This document shows, piece after piece, positions 1 through 6,202 of a DNA stretch of 7,346 bases. The DNA is taken from assembly GCA_905200435.1 (NCBI GenBank), contig CAJKKJ010000035.1, forward strand, positions 1 to 7,346, written 5' to 3'. The DNA is from an uncultured Bacillota bacterium. Lineage in GTDB: Bacteria > Bacillota_I > Bacilli_A > RF39 > UBA660. Position 1 is the stretch's first letter, and the number at the start of each line of letters is the position of its first letter. The notes beneath the pieces were generated by a model. The model was not told the DNA's origin and made no database searches. It saw only the letters and a program-made list of their open reading frames with translations. The translations under genes were made by a program, and so were the position numbers.

Positions 1-93
1 TGTAAATAATATAATATTATTCTAGAATATAAAAAGAAATAAATTTATGCAAAACTAATAAACTTTATAATAATTATCCATTTTAAAGCACCC
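1..93. other. AT-rich stretch with no supported feature
   Basis: No reading frame of useful length enters from the left edge and no convincing RNA or promoter was seen. The only structure is a 10-bp palindrome ATTCTAGAAT (19-28), which is unremarkable in this composition. Confidence 0.5.
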
Positions 94-118
94 GATTTTG
101 ACAGTTTTCAATTAAAAA
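94..118 (+). repeat. Left inverted terminal repeat of the IS remnant
   Basis: GATTTTGACAGTTTT, then one base, then AATTAAAAA. It is matched in inverted orientation at 552-579 with one mismatch in the first 15 bases and a 3-base spacing difference before AATTAAAAA. It contains a consensus-like TTGACA (98-103), but no good -10 box lies at the expected distance. Confidence 0.5.
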
Positions 119-199
119 TCGTCAATAAGTGTTGAAAAACCTAGCTTTGTTATCATTTTGTTATTGCGTACGTTTTCATGAGGTGGCATAATTATATTG

Positions 200-416
200 A
201 TGTTGTTATGTTATGAAACTAAACATAAAAACAAAAAAGATTATTCTTATTACACCATAATAAAAGATTATACTAATTTAAGCGATGCAAGAGCAACTAA
301 AGAAAATGTTTTATTCCAATAAATGAAAAAGCAAACATCACATAAGATTTAAATTTAATGAAAAAACAACAACTGAAATAATAAGTTATAAAAAAATTAA
401 AAATTTTTTTAGTTAA
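200..416 (+). pseudogene. Decayed transposase-like fragment (40-codon ORF plus an out-of-frame tail)
   Basis: An ATG at 200 opens 40 codons ending in TAA at 320-322. The product starts MLLCYETKHKNK, has a YSYYTIIKDY segment and ends ATKENVLFQ. A basic start, a short Tyr-rich beta-like stretch and then a segment that in full proteins would lead to an 'LG' resemble the N-terminus of IS4/IS1634-type transposases. This is recollection of family style, not an alignment. A GAGGTG ribosome-binding-like motif (180-185) lies upstream, somewhat far from the ATG. In another frame, 327-416 encodes a 29-residue basic tail (KSKHHIRFKFNEK...KIKNFFS, then stop) that could be the C-terminal remnant after an internal deletion. 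All of it lies between the inverted repeats at 94-118 and 552-579. It could instead be chance ORFs. Confidence 0.3.
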
Positions 417-463
417 AATTTATAAAAAAAAGTATGCACTATTTTGAAGTGATAAAATAAATG

Positions 464-490
464 TAGACAGTCTAAAAAAGACACAGTCTA
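464..490. repeat. Palindrome with a repeated half-site
   Basis: TAGACAGTCTA (464-474) is a perfect palindrome around a central A. Its half ACAGTCTA recurs at 483-490, 16 bp further on. It lies inside the IS remnant near its right end. A protein-binding site is possible but not shown. Confidence 0.3.
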
Positions 491-512
491 TATTTATTTG
501 TTATCATAAATA

Positions 513-556
513 AAAAAGGCTCATAAACCCTATAAATAAAGAGTTAGAGCCTTTTT
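513..556. terminator. Bidirectional rho-independent terminator closing the pilus operon
   Basis: AAAAAGGCTC (513-522) pairs with GAGCCTTTTT (547-556), a 10-bp stem with a GGCTC/GAGCC core and a 24-base loop. T-tracts follow on both strands: six Ts on the minus strand and five on the plus strand. It lies 80 bp after the Mur ligase stop codon, so it probably ends the minus-strand operon. It could also stop transcription entering from the left. Confidence 0.75.
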
Positions 557-579
557 AATTTCAAAAAACTGTCAAAGTC
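552..579 (-). repeat. Right inverted terminal repeat of the IS remnant
   Basis: On the minus strand this reads GACTTTGACAGTTTT, TTGA, AATTAAAAA, the counterpart of the arm at 94-118. Its inner part doubles as the T-tract of the terminator at 513-556, so the terminator may have arrived as part of the element. Confidence 0.5.
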
Positions 580-610
580 AAAATTATACTATAATAGGTA
601 ATTTTTGTCT

Positions 611-661
611 ATTTATTTTAAAAAAAATTATAATTTTATTTTATAATTTTTTTAAATAAAT
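611..661. repeat. Long A/T-only inverted repeat across the Mur ligase stop codon
   Basis: The left arm 611-633 and right arm 641-661 are complementary over 21 bp, apart from one extra T and one extra A in the left arm, with a 7-base loop (634-640). The stem has no G or C. It covers the last codons and the TAA of the Mur ligase gene. It may stabilise the mRNA 3' end or be a by-product of base composition. Confidence 0.4.
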
Positions 662-1940
662 CATGTTTTAATTCAGTCATTTCTATTTTACTTGCAAATA
701 TAATACATTCACCCTTATGTTTAAGAAGTACACTAGCATCATCTTCAATCATTTCGGCATTTTTTAATCTTTTAACTAAATCTTTACTTGATATATCATT
801 ATAATCCTCTTTATTTTCATATAAAGAATTAATTTCTCTTACGTAAACATGATCAACAGTCTTAAGAATTTTTACTAGTTCATTTTCAAATACGCTAAGC
901 CAATCATAACTATGTGGTTCAAACACAACATATATTTTTAGTTTAGGATATTTTTGTTTAACTGATGTAATGATTTTTTCTAATTGTTTTGGATGATGGA
1001 CATAATCATCAACAACAATTGTTTTTCCTATTTTTCTATCATCAAATACACGATAGCAACCATCATAGTATTTTATAAGTTTTTGGACATCTTTAGCTTC
1101 CATTCTTTCATAATAGCAAAGTGCAATAACTGCTAATGTATCACGAACCATGTCTGGTCCATATATTGGTAAATCAAAATGTCCATAATAATTATCTTCA
1201 ACAAAAACATCAAATGATGTCCCCCTATCATAATAGTCAATATCAACAGCTCTTATTTCATTATTTTCATTTATACCATAATAGAATACTGATGAATCTA
1301 TATTTAGTTTTCTAACATATTCATCATCACCATTTGCAAAAACCATTTTACTTGCACGTTTTGCATACTCACTATAAGCCTCTATTACATCATCAATATT
1401 ATGGAAATAGTCAACATGGTTAATATCTATATTTGTAATTATTGCATATTCCATTGTATAATCACAGAAATGTTTTTTAAATTCTGATGTTTCAACAACA
1501 AATTTACGGCTCATTTTACTTGCAAAACCTTCGCCATTACCTACTAGATAATTACAAGGTGTTTCACTACTTAGAGTATGTGCGAGTAATGATGCAACAT
1601 AACTTTTTCCGTAACATCCTGCTACTGTAATAGTATCAAAAAGTTTTGTAAGACGCGCTACTATTTCATTGTATTCATAAACTCTAAGTCCCATATCTAA
1701 AGCTTTTCTTATTTCTGAATGTTCTAAACGCACATGTTCACTTCTAACAACAACTGTACCAGGAGTCATATAATCATTTTCGTCAGTATAAATGGTTATA
1801 TCTTTTTTCTTTAATATATCTTCTGTAAAACGATATTCAATATTATCATCATAGCCAGCGACTGTAAAACCTAAATCACTTAGAATTACGGCTAGACTAC
1901 TAAGAAATACACCTTTAATTCCAACAATATAATATTTCAT
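636..1940 (-). CDS. Divergent MurC/Mpl-type Mur ligase, last gene of the Tad operon
   Basis: 434 residues, about the length of MurC, with the three Mur-ligase domains in order. The N-terminal Rossmann part has GIKGVFLSSLA (7-17) where MurC has its GxGG nucleotide-binding loop. The central ATPase has a P-loop AGCYGKSY (107-114), an acidic site at E150 and ITNIDINHVDYF (168-179) with H175. The C-terminal domain has DDYVHHP (311-317), which is diagnostic of MurC/Mpl. In that family the enzyme joins L-alanine (or a recycled peptide, for Mpl) to UDP-MurNAc in the cytoplasm. Several normally fixed residues differ: the P-loop is CYGKSY rather than THGKTT, the 'GxHN' segment reads YGPDMVRD (260-267), 'RRF' reads YRVFDD (296-301), and 'PHRxxR' reads PHSYDW (342-347). 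ATP use looks preserved while substrate binding looks altered. Start: ATG 5 nt after AGGAGG (1946-1951), which overlaps the tadC stop codon. An annotation pipeline would probably write murC. I leave the symbol empty because a specialised paralogue is equally possible. Confidence 0.8.
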   Translation of the reverse strand: MKYYIVGIKGVFLSSLAVILSDLGFTVAGYDDNIEYRFTEDILKKKDITIYTDENDYMTPGTVVVRSEHVRLEHSEIRKALDMGLRVYEYNEIVARLTKLFDTITVAGCYGKSYVASLLAHTLSSETPCNYLVGNGEGFASKMSRKFVVETSEFKKHFCDYTMEYAIITNIDINHVDYFHNIDDVIEAYSEYAKRASKMVFANGDDEYVRKLNIDSSVFYYGINENNEIRAVDIDYYDRGTSFDVFVEDNYYGHFDLPIYGPDMVRDTLAVIALCYYERMEAKDVQKLIKYYDGCYRVFDDRKIGKTIVVDDYVHHPKQLEKIITSVKQKYPKLKIYVVFEPHSYDWLSVFENELVKILKTVDHVYVREINSLYENKEDYNDISSKDLVKRLKNAEMIEDDASVLLKHKGECIIFASKIEMTELKHDLFKKIIK

Positions 1941-1945
1941 AATTT

Positions 1946-1951
1946 CCTCCT
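1946..1951 (-). promoter_or_regulatory. Ribosome binding site of the Mur ligase overlapping the tadC stop
   Basis: AGGAGG on the minus strand, 5 nt before ATG 1940. Its first two bases belong to the tadC TAG stop (1950-1952). The Mur ligase is therefore a true member of the operon rather than a chance neighbour. Confidence 0.7.
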
Positions 1952-2621
1952 AGCCTATAAGTTCGATTAAATATGGTCCTAGTATTAGTATAAGTATTAA
2001 AGGTACAATAAATAAAACTGATATTATACTGACTTTGTTTGGTATTTTATTTATTTTTTCTCTGATACTTAAAACTCTTTTTTCTCTTAAATAATCTATT
2101 TGGTCATACATTGTTGATAATACTCCATTACCAAATTTATTAGCTTCAACAATGTTTAAAATAATATTATTTATAACATCTGATGGTATTCTCTCACGCA
2201 TATCTGATAAAGCATTTGATACATCTTTACCAAATTTTATTTCATATAGTGTATGTCTAAATTCTTTTGAAAGTTCTGATTTTATATTATCAGTTGTATT
2301 TTCTATTGCACTTTCGATATTTTTTCCACTTTCTAAAGAAAGTGTTAAGATTTCAAAAAATTCTAATGCTTCTTCTTCTAAACGATCAGCTCGATCTTTT
2401 ATCTTATAATCAACTACCATTATAAATAAATTATACCATATAATTGAACATATTAATCCTAAAATATATCCAAAATCCAAATTATATAAACATAAAATGT
2501 AAACTAAAATTGTAGTTATTAACCTAGTTACTAAAAAAAGGACTGTTTTATTTGAACCAATTAATTTTAGTTTTTTACTTACATAATTGGTATCAAATGT
2601 TCTAAAAAACTTTGTTTTCAT
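1950..2621 (-). CDS. tadC: TadC-like pilus platform protein (type II secretion F domain)
   Basis: 223 residues. Two membrane segments come first (about 27-47 and 50-70). A cytoplasmic helical T2SSF domain follows (about 84-195), with the family-typical FFEILTLSLESGKNIESAIE and the EIKFGKDVSNAL segment, and then a C-terminal membrane segment (about 198-220). TadC proteins sit in the cytoplasmic membrane with TadB and couple the CpaF motor to pilin extraction. It starts 7 nt after the tadB stop. A weak AAGGA inside the end of tadB is its likely ribosome binding site. Its own TAG stop lies in the AGGAGG of the next gene, so the two are tightly coupled. It is shorter at the N-terminus than proteobacterial TadC, which is usual for Gram-positive loci. 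The tadC role rather than a second tadB is inferred from gene order. Confidence 0.85.
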   Translation of the reverse strand: MKTKFFRTFDTNYVSKKLKLIGSNKTVLFLVTRLITTILVYILCLYNLDFGYILGLICSIIWYNLFIMVVDYKIKDRADRLEEEALEFFEILTLSLESGKNIESAIENTTDNIKSELSKEFRHTLYEIKFGKDVSNALSDMRERIPSDVINNIILNIVEANKFGNGVLSTMYDQIDYLREKRVLSIREKINKIPNKVSIISVLFIVPLILILILGPYLIELIG

Positions 2622-2628
2622 AACTTTA

Positions 2629-4110
2629 TCACATCCTTATTTTAAAGATTTTTCTAATAATAACTATATAGAATATATATAGTATTAGAGCGATTATAAT
2701 TAGGGAAATACCTATTCCACTTTTTATTAATGGACTAAAATAATCTTTATTTATAATTAAGATAACTAAAACAAATATAAGGGGCAAACAAAATAGAAAG
2801 TTAGAAATCATTTTTGGACTGCCTGTTAAAGCTTTATATTCATTTTTTATTTTTCTTTGATCGAATAAATTTTTCTCGATGCTATCAAATATTTTTATAA
2901 CATCGCCACCTGTATTATTTAGGATCTCTAAGGAAGCAGCAACATATTCAGCTTCTTTTAGATTTAATCTTTCACTAAATCTTGTAAATGCATCATTTAT
3001 ACTTAAACCAAATTTAATTTCTGAATACATTTGTTTATATTCTAGTCCCATTGTATCATTCATTTCTTCTGATACTACTTTGATTGCTTGTTCAGGGCTA
3101 GCGCCTACCTTAAAGGCGTTATTCATAATAACTACTGATTCTAATAAATCATTTTCTAGTTTTTCATGATGTTTTTTGTATAAAATAATATATTTGATAT
3201 CTAATAAATAATACCCTATTATAAATAATAACAAACCTTCTTCAAAACTGATTATGTCTCCTAAGAAAGCTTTTGAAAAGGCACACACAATTAGAAAGAC
3301 AATCCCAAATAAGAATTTATGTGCGATTAGGGTAATACCATTTTTAATATTTAATGAACATAATGGTACATATTTATTGTATTTAATTCCCAATTTTTTA
3401 AAGAAAGCAGAGCTATTTAAAATTCGAACCATAAACTTTAGTAATTTCATGTATATATTTACTAAATGATCTACTAAACTTGGATTTTCTGTTTTCATTC
3501 CTTGAACAGAATATTTACTTACTCGATTAAATTTTTTTTGCTTTTTTTGATACCATATTGTTAGAAAAATCAAAAATATAATAAATAAATTAAATACACC
3601 ATAATATACTTTTAAGACATTATCATTATTTTTTTTGACATTTACAATTACTGTTTTTGTACTTATATTTCCACTTTTATCTTTTACTTTATACGTAATT
3701 GTTTGAGCCCCTATTTTATTTAAATCTATACTATCATAATTAGTTTCAACTATATAATCATTATAATTATCATGAACAATTATATAATCGTTTGGATTAA
3801 AGCTTTTACCTTGTTTTATAGTAATTACTTTTTTGGTTATTTCGATAACTGGAGCTTCTTTATCAATAATATAATTACCACTTTTAATTATTTCATCATT
3901 TATTAAAACATTTATATTATAGGTACCAGTTTCATTTAATAGGATATCTCTTTTTTTATTTTCTTTTATTTCTTCTTTTTTATATTCTATACCATCTTTA
4001 TATAGTATTATTGTATAATTTTGAACATCAACACCAGGTGTGAAAGTTACAATAAAACTTTCATTCGTTGGTTCAAGTAATTCATACAAACTAAAAGTAT
4101 TTTCTTCCAC
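2629..4110 (-). CDS. tadB: TadB platform protein fused to N-terminal Ig-like domains
   Basis: 493 residues. The C-terminal half is an ordinary TadB: membrane segments at about 264-284 and 291-311, a cytoplasmic T2SSF domain (about 318-430, including LLESVVIMNNAFKVGASPEQ and EIKFGLSINDAF), and membrane segments at about 434-454 and 463-486. The N-terminal half is not. Residues 15-83 look like a first beta-sandwich. Residues 86-158 match the bacterial Ig-like/DUF5011 pattern (APVIEI, ITIKQGKSFNPNDYI, then KIGAQTITYKVKDKSGNIS). A membrane segment (168-187) follows, then a strongly basic stretch KKQKKFNRVSK. By the positive-inside rule the Ig part faces outward and the T2SSF domain inward. No signal peptide precedes the Ig part, so a tail of about 165 residues would have to be exported N-first. 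Start: GTG, 7 nt after a full AAGGAGG (4118-4124). The first in-frame ATG is residue 205, so the strong site supports the long form. Confidence 0.88.
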   Translation of the reverse strand: MEENTFSLYELLEPTNESFIVTFTPGVDVQNYTIILYKDGIEYKKEEIKENKKRDILLNETGTYNINVLINDEIIKSGNYIIDKEAPVIEITKKVITIKQGKSFNPNDYIIVHDNYNDYIVETNYDSIDLNKIGAQTITYKVKDKSGNISTKTVIVNVKKNNDNVLKVYYGVFNLFIIFLIFLTIWYQKKQKKFNRVSKYSVQGMKTENPSLVDHLVNIYMKLLKFMVRILNSSAFFKKLGIKYNKYVPLCSLNIKNGITLIAHKFLFGIVFLIVCAFSKAFLGDIISFEEGLLLFIIGYYLLDIKYIILYKKHHEKLENDLLESVVIMNNAFKVGASPEQAIKVVSEEMNDTMGLEYKQMYSEIKFGLSINDAFTRFSERLNLKEAEYVAASLEILNNTGGDVIKIFDSIEKNLFDQRKIKNEYKALTGSPKMISNFLFCLPLIFVLVILIINKDYFSPLIKSGIGISLIIIALILYIFYIVIIRKIFKIRM

Positions 4111-4117
4111 AACTGGT

Positions 4118-4124
4118 CCTCCTT
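4118..4124 (-). promoter_or_regulatory. Strong ribosome binding site for the GTG start of tadB
   Basis: A full AAGGAGG on the minus strand, 7 nt before GTG at 4108-4110. It shares two bases with the cpaF stop codon. It supports translation of the long, Ig-containing form of TadB. Confidence 0.75.
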
Positions 4125-5439
4125 ATTCAAATATTTTTTCGATATCTTTTACGCCTCTGGCTTTCATTTTCTTAACAACCATTGGCATTCTTTTATATAC
4201 TACGAATTCTCCTACTACGGTTCCAAATTCTGTAACTCCTTTTTGTCTAAATGCAAATATTTCTTTTAAAGCTATTTCATCATCTTTAAATCCTACTACT
4301 TCACTTATACTAACAATTTTTCTTTTGCCATCTGATAATCTGTTTATATCGACAACTAAATCAATCGCACTTTCAATATATTCTCTTATTGCTTTTATAG
4401 GAATTTCCATGCCAGCCATTAATACCATTGTTTCTAGTCTGTTTAAAGCATCTAGTGGTGAATTGGCATGAAGTGTTGTTAAACTTCCATCATGACCTGT
4501 ATTCATAGCTTGCAACATATCAAAAGCTTCTTTTCCACGTACTTCTCCAACTATTATTCTGTCTGGTCGCATACGTAGGGCATTGATTACTAGTTCTCTT
4601 ATACCAATATTGTGTACTCCTTCATATGTAGCTGGTTTTGTTTCCAAAGATACAACGTGTTCTTGTGATAGTGATAATTCAGCTGCATCTTCAATTGTAA
4701 CTATTCTTTCTTCTTTGTTAATGAATGATGATAGTACGTTTAATAGGGTTGTTTTACCTGATCCTGTTCCACCACATACTAGTATATTTAATTTTGCTTC
4801 TACTGCTGCTTCTAGGAATCTTGCCATGTATGGTGTTAGCGTACCTGTTCTTAGTAATTCATCTATTGTTTTTAGATTCTTTTTAAATTTTCTTATTGTT
4901 AGTATTGGTCCATTTACAGAAAGCGGTGGTATTATGGCATTTAATCTTGAGCCATCCGCTAATCTTGCATCGACCATTGGATTACTGTTATCAATTGTTC
5001 TTCCTACTGGTTGAATCATTCTTTGGATTGTTCTTATTATGTGTTCATCATTTATAAATGATGTACTTTCTTCTTTTAAGAGTTTACCATTCATTTCGAT
5101 GTATATTTCATTTGGTCCATTTACCATTATTTCGGTTACATCATCTTCTTTTAACAAATCTGTTAATGGTCCATTTCCGGTTATTTCATTCTCAATTAAA
5201 TCGTATAGATAAGATATTTCACTGGATGTTAAATTATAACTTTTTACGGTTTTATCTATTTCTGTTTTGATGTATTCATCTATTCTTCCGCGACCATTCA
5301 TTTTCTTATCGATTACATTTTGGATTATTTTGTTTCTTAATTCATTTAGTAGTGTTTTGTTTTTGAATGTATCGTAATCTGTTACAAGAGAGCTTATTTG
5401 GTTTTCTTTTATTTCAAAGGCTTCAGTTAATTTTTTCAA
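4123..5439 (-). CDS. cpaF: CpaF/TadA-family secretion ATPase of the Tad pilus
   Basis: 438 residues, typical of CpaF. These proteins form cytoplasmic hexamers that hydrolyse ATP to drive pilin insertion through TadB/TadC. Residues 1-95 form the helical N-terminal region, and residues 96-190 the N2 domain, with VTEIMVNGPNEIYIE and DARLADGSRLNAIIPPLS. The RecA-like motor follows: Walker A GGTGSGKTT (223-231), acidic box IVTIEDAAEL (246-255), RMRPDRIIVGEVRG with Walker B (289-302) and histidine box TGHDGSLTTLHANS (314-327). All catalytic motifs are intact. It overlaps the end of cpaE by 17 nt. The start is a TTG placed 7 nt after AGAGGTG (5447-5453), which lies within cpaE. This suggests translational coupling. 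The TAA stop is itself part of the AAGGAGG of tadB. It is the best-conserved gene in the window. Confidence 0.95.
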   Translation of the reverse strand: MKKLTEAFEIKENQISSLVTDYDTFKNKTLLNELRNKIIQNVIDKKMNGRGRIDEYIKTEIDKTVKSYNLTSSEISYLYDLIENEITGNGPLTDLLKEDDVTEIMVNGPNEIYIEMNGKLLKEESTSFINDEHIIRTIQRMIQPVGRTIDNSNPMVDARLADGSRLNAIIPPLSVNGPILTIRKFKKNLKTIDELLRTGTLTPYMARFLEAAVEAKLNILVCGGTGSGKTTLLNVLSSFINKEERIVTIEDAAELSLSQEHVVSLETKPATYEGVHNIGIRELVINALRMRPDRIIVGEVRGKEAFDMLQAMNTGHDGSLTTLHANSPLDALNRLETMVLMAGMEIPIKAIREYIESAIDLVVDINRLSDGKRKIVSISEVVGFKDDEIALKEIFAFRQKGVTEFGTVVGEFVVYKRMPMVVKKMKARGVKDIEKIFE

Positions 5440-6202
5440 TTTTAAGCACCTCTTTATCTAAATCATTTATGATATTTTTAAATGTTTCTAGAGATTTATT
5501 GTTACTTTTTCTTATACCATTATCTAGTAATAATATTTGACCTTTTTTAATATATTCACCCATATTTTTTTGATAAAAACTGCTTGGTAAGATATAATCT
5601 ACTTTATTTCCTAAAATATTGTTTAAATCAAAACTATCAAACTTTTCTTTATATTTATTTAGTGATTTATTGATTAGTATTTTGTAGTTTGTTTTTTCGA
5701 TATCTTTATATATATTAGCGATACTTCTCATTGCTTTTAGTGATACTAAATCATTATCTATAACATATAGTATCATATCACTTGCATCTAATACATTTAA
5801 ATTTATATCATTCATAAAGTAATTTGTGTCAATTATTATGTAATCATAGTTTGGTTTGTATTTTTCTAGTATATCGGTTATACTTTTTGAATAGACACCT
5901 GCTGCTCTTCTTGGATCGTTTGGGGCAAGTAAGCAATCTATATAACCATTATATTTGGTTATGTAACTCATTAATGGTTTTGTATAACCGTTTAACATAT
6001 CACTTGCTAGTGTATAGATGTTTTCATCGTTTGTTATGTTTAGTAATGGACCTACTGCACTTTCATAAAGGTCTAAATCTATTACTAGTGTTTTTACCTT
6101 TTTTAGAGATAGTAAACATGCTAGATTTAGTACTGTTGTTGTTTTTCCTGTTCCACCTTTTACGGATGTTACTGTTAATACTTTTGCTTTATTAATTGCC
6201 AT
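5423..6202 (-). CDS. cpaE: CpaE/TadZ-like ParA/MinD-family ATPase
   Basis: 259 residues. Deviant Walker A KGGTGKTT (15-22) with the signature lysine K15, A' motif VIDLDLYESAVG (40-51) and Walker B YIIIDT (121-126) place it in the ParA/MinD superfamily. Its position directly before cpaF, within a Tad locus, makes it the CpaE/TadZ localisation factor. Those proteins bind the membrane or pole and recruit the pilus machine. The receiver-like N-terminal domain of classical CpaE is absent: the P-loop begins at residue 15, giving a minimal ATPase. The last residues (DKEVLKIEKIN) are encoded by DNA that also carries the cpaF ribosome binding site and start. Start: ATG with AGAGGTGG (6206-6213) just upstream, overlapping the preceding gene by 11 nt. 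The family call is firm. The specific role is inferred from context. Confidence 0.85.
   Translation of the reverse strand: MAINKAKVLTVTSVKGGTGKTTTVLNLACLLSLKKVKTLVIDLDLYESAVGPLLNITNDENIYTLASDMLNGYTKPLMSYITKYNGYIDCLLAPNDPRRAAGVYSKSITDILEKYKPNYDYIIIDTNYFMNDINLNVLDASDMILYVIDNDLVSLKAMRSIANIYKDIEKTNYKILINKSLNKYKEKFDSFDLNNILGNKVDYILPSSFYQKNMGEYIKKGQILLLDNGIRKSNNKSLETFKNIINDLDKEVLKIEKIN
5447..5453 (-). promoter_or_regulatory. Ribosome binding site for the TTG start of cpaF, inside cpaE
   Basis: AGAGGTG on the minus strand, with 7 nt to TTG at 5437-5439. It lies within the last codons of cpaE, so ribosomes finishing cpaE pass over it, consistent with coupled translation of ATPase and motor. Confidence 0.6.

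Larger units (their letters stand above)
94..579. mobile_element. Internally deleted insertion-sequence remnant (MITE-like), family uncertain
   Basis: A 486-bp stretch is bounded by an inverted pair. The left end reads GATTTTGACAGTTTT (94-108). The right end, read inward on the minus strand, is GACTTTGACAGTTTT (579-565). That is 14 of 15 identical bases. Both ends are followed inward by a shared AATTAAAAA (110-118 and 560-552), offset by three bases. Inside, about 90 bp from the left end, is a short transposase-like reading frame (200-322), and a transcription terminator lies just inside the right end. Terminal repeats, a leader, a truncated ORF and a terminator fit a deletion derivative of an IS. 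I see no clear target-site duplication (flanks agcaccc and aaaatta), so the element is either old or its exact ends differ. Chance similarity in AT-rich DNA is the alternative, but the GACAGT-containing core makes this less likely. Confidence 0.45.

Noticed and set aside
19..28. ATTCTAGAAT palindrome as an operator
   Set aside because: Ten bases of mostly A/T in a very AT-rich region with no adjacent promoter or gene start.
98..126. Promoter using TTGACA at 98-103
   Set aside because: The base positions 17-18 bp downstream read GTCAAT/TCAATA, a poor -10; the TTGACA is better explained as part of the inverted repeat.
380..430. A/T-only hairpins around 389-411 as a terminator or RNA gene
   Set aside because: Homopolymer A and T runs pair by chance; there is no GC core and no clear transcript leading to it.
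2152..5270. Plus-strand open frames of 70-143 codons opposite tadC, tadB and cpaF (e.g. 2152-2409, 4040-4471, 4583-5014)
   Set aside because: They are antisense to well-supported genes, rich in Ser/Leu/Ile/Phe as expected from the complement of AT-rich coding DNA, and show no recognisable domain.
5824..6195. Plus-strand frame of 123 codons opposite cpaE, very rich in Leu
   Set aside because: Antisense shadow of the ParA-family gene; the composition reflects the complement of Asp/Lys/Asn codons.
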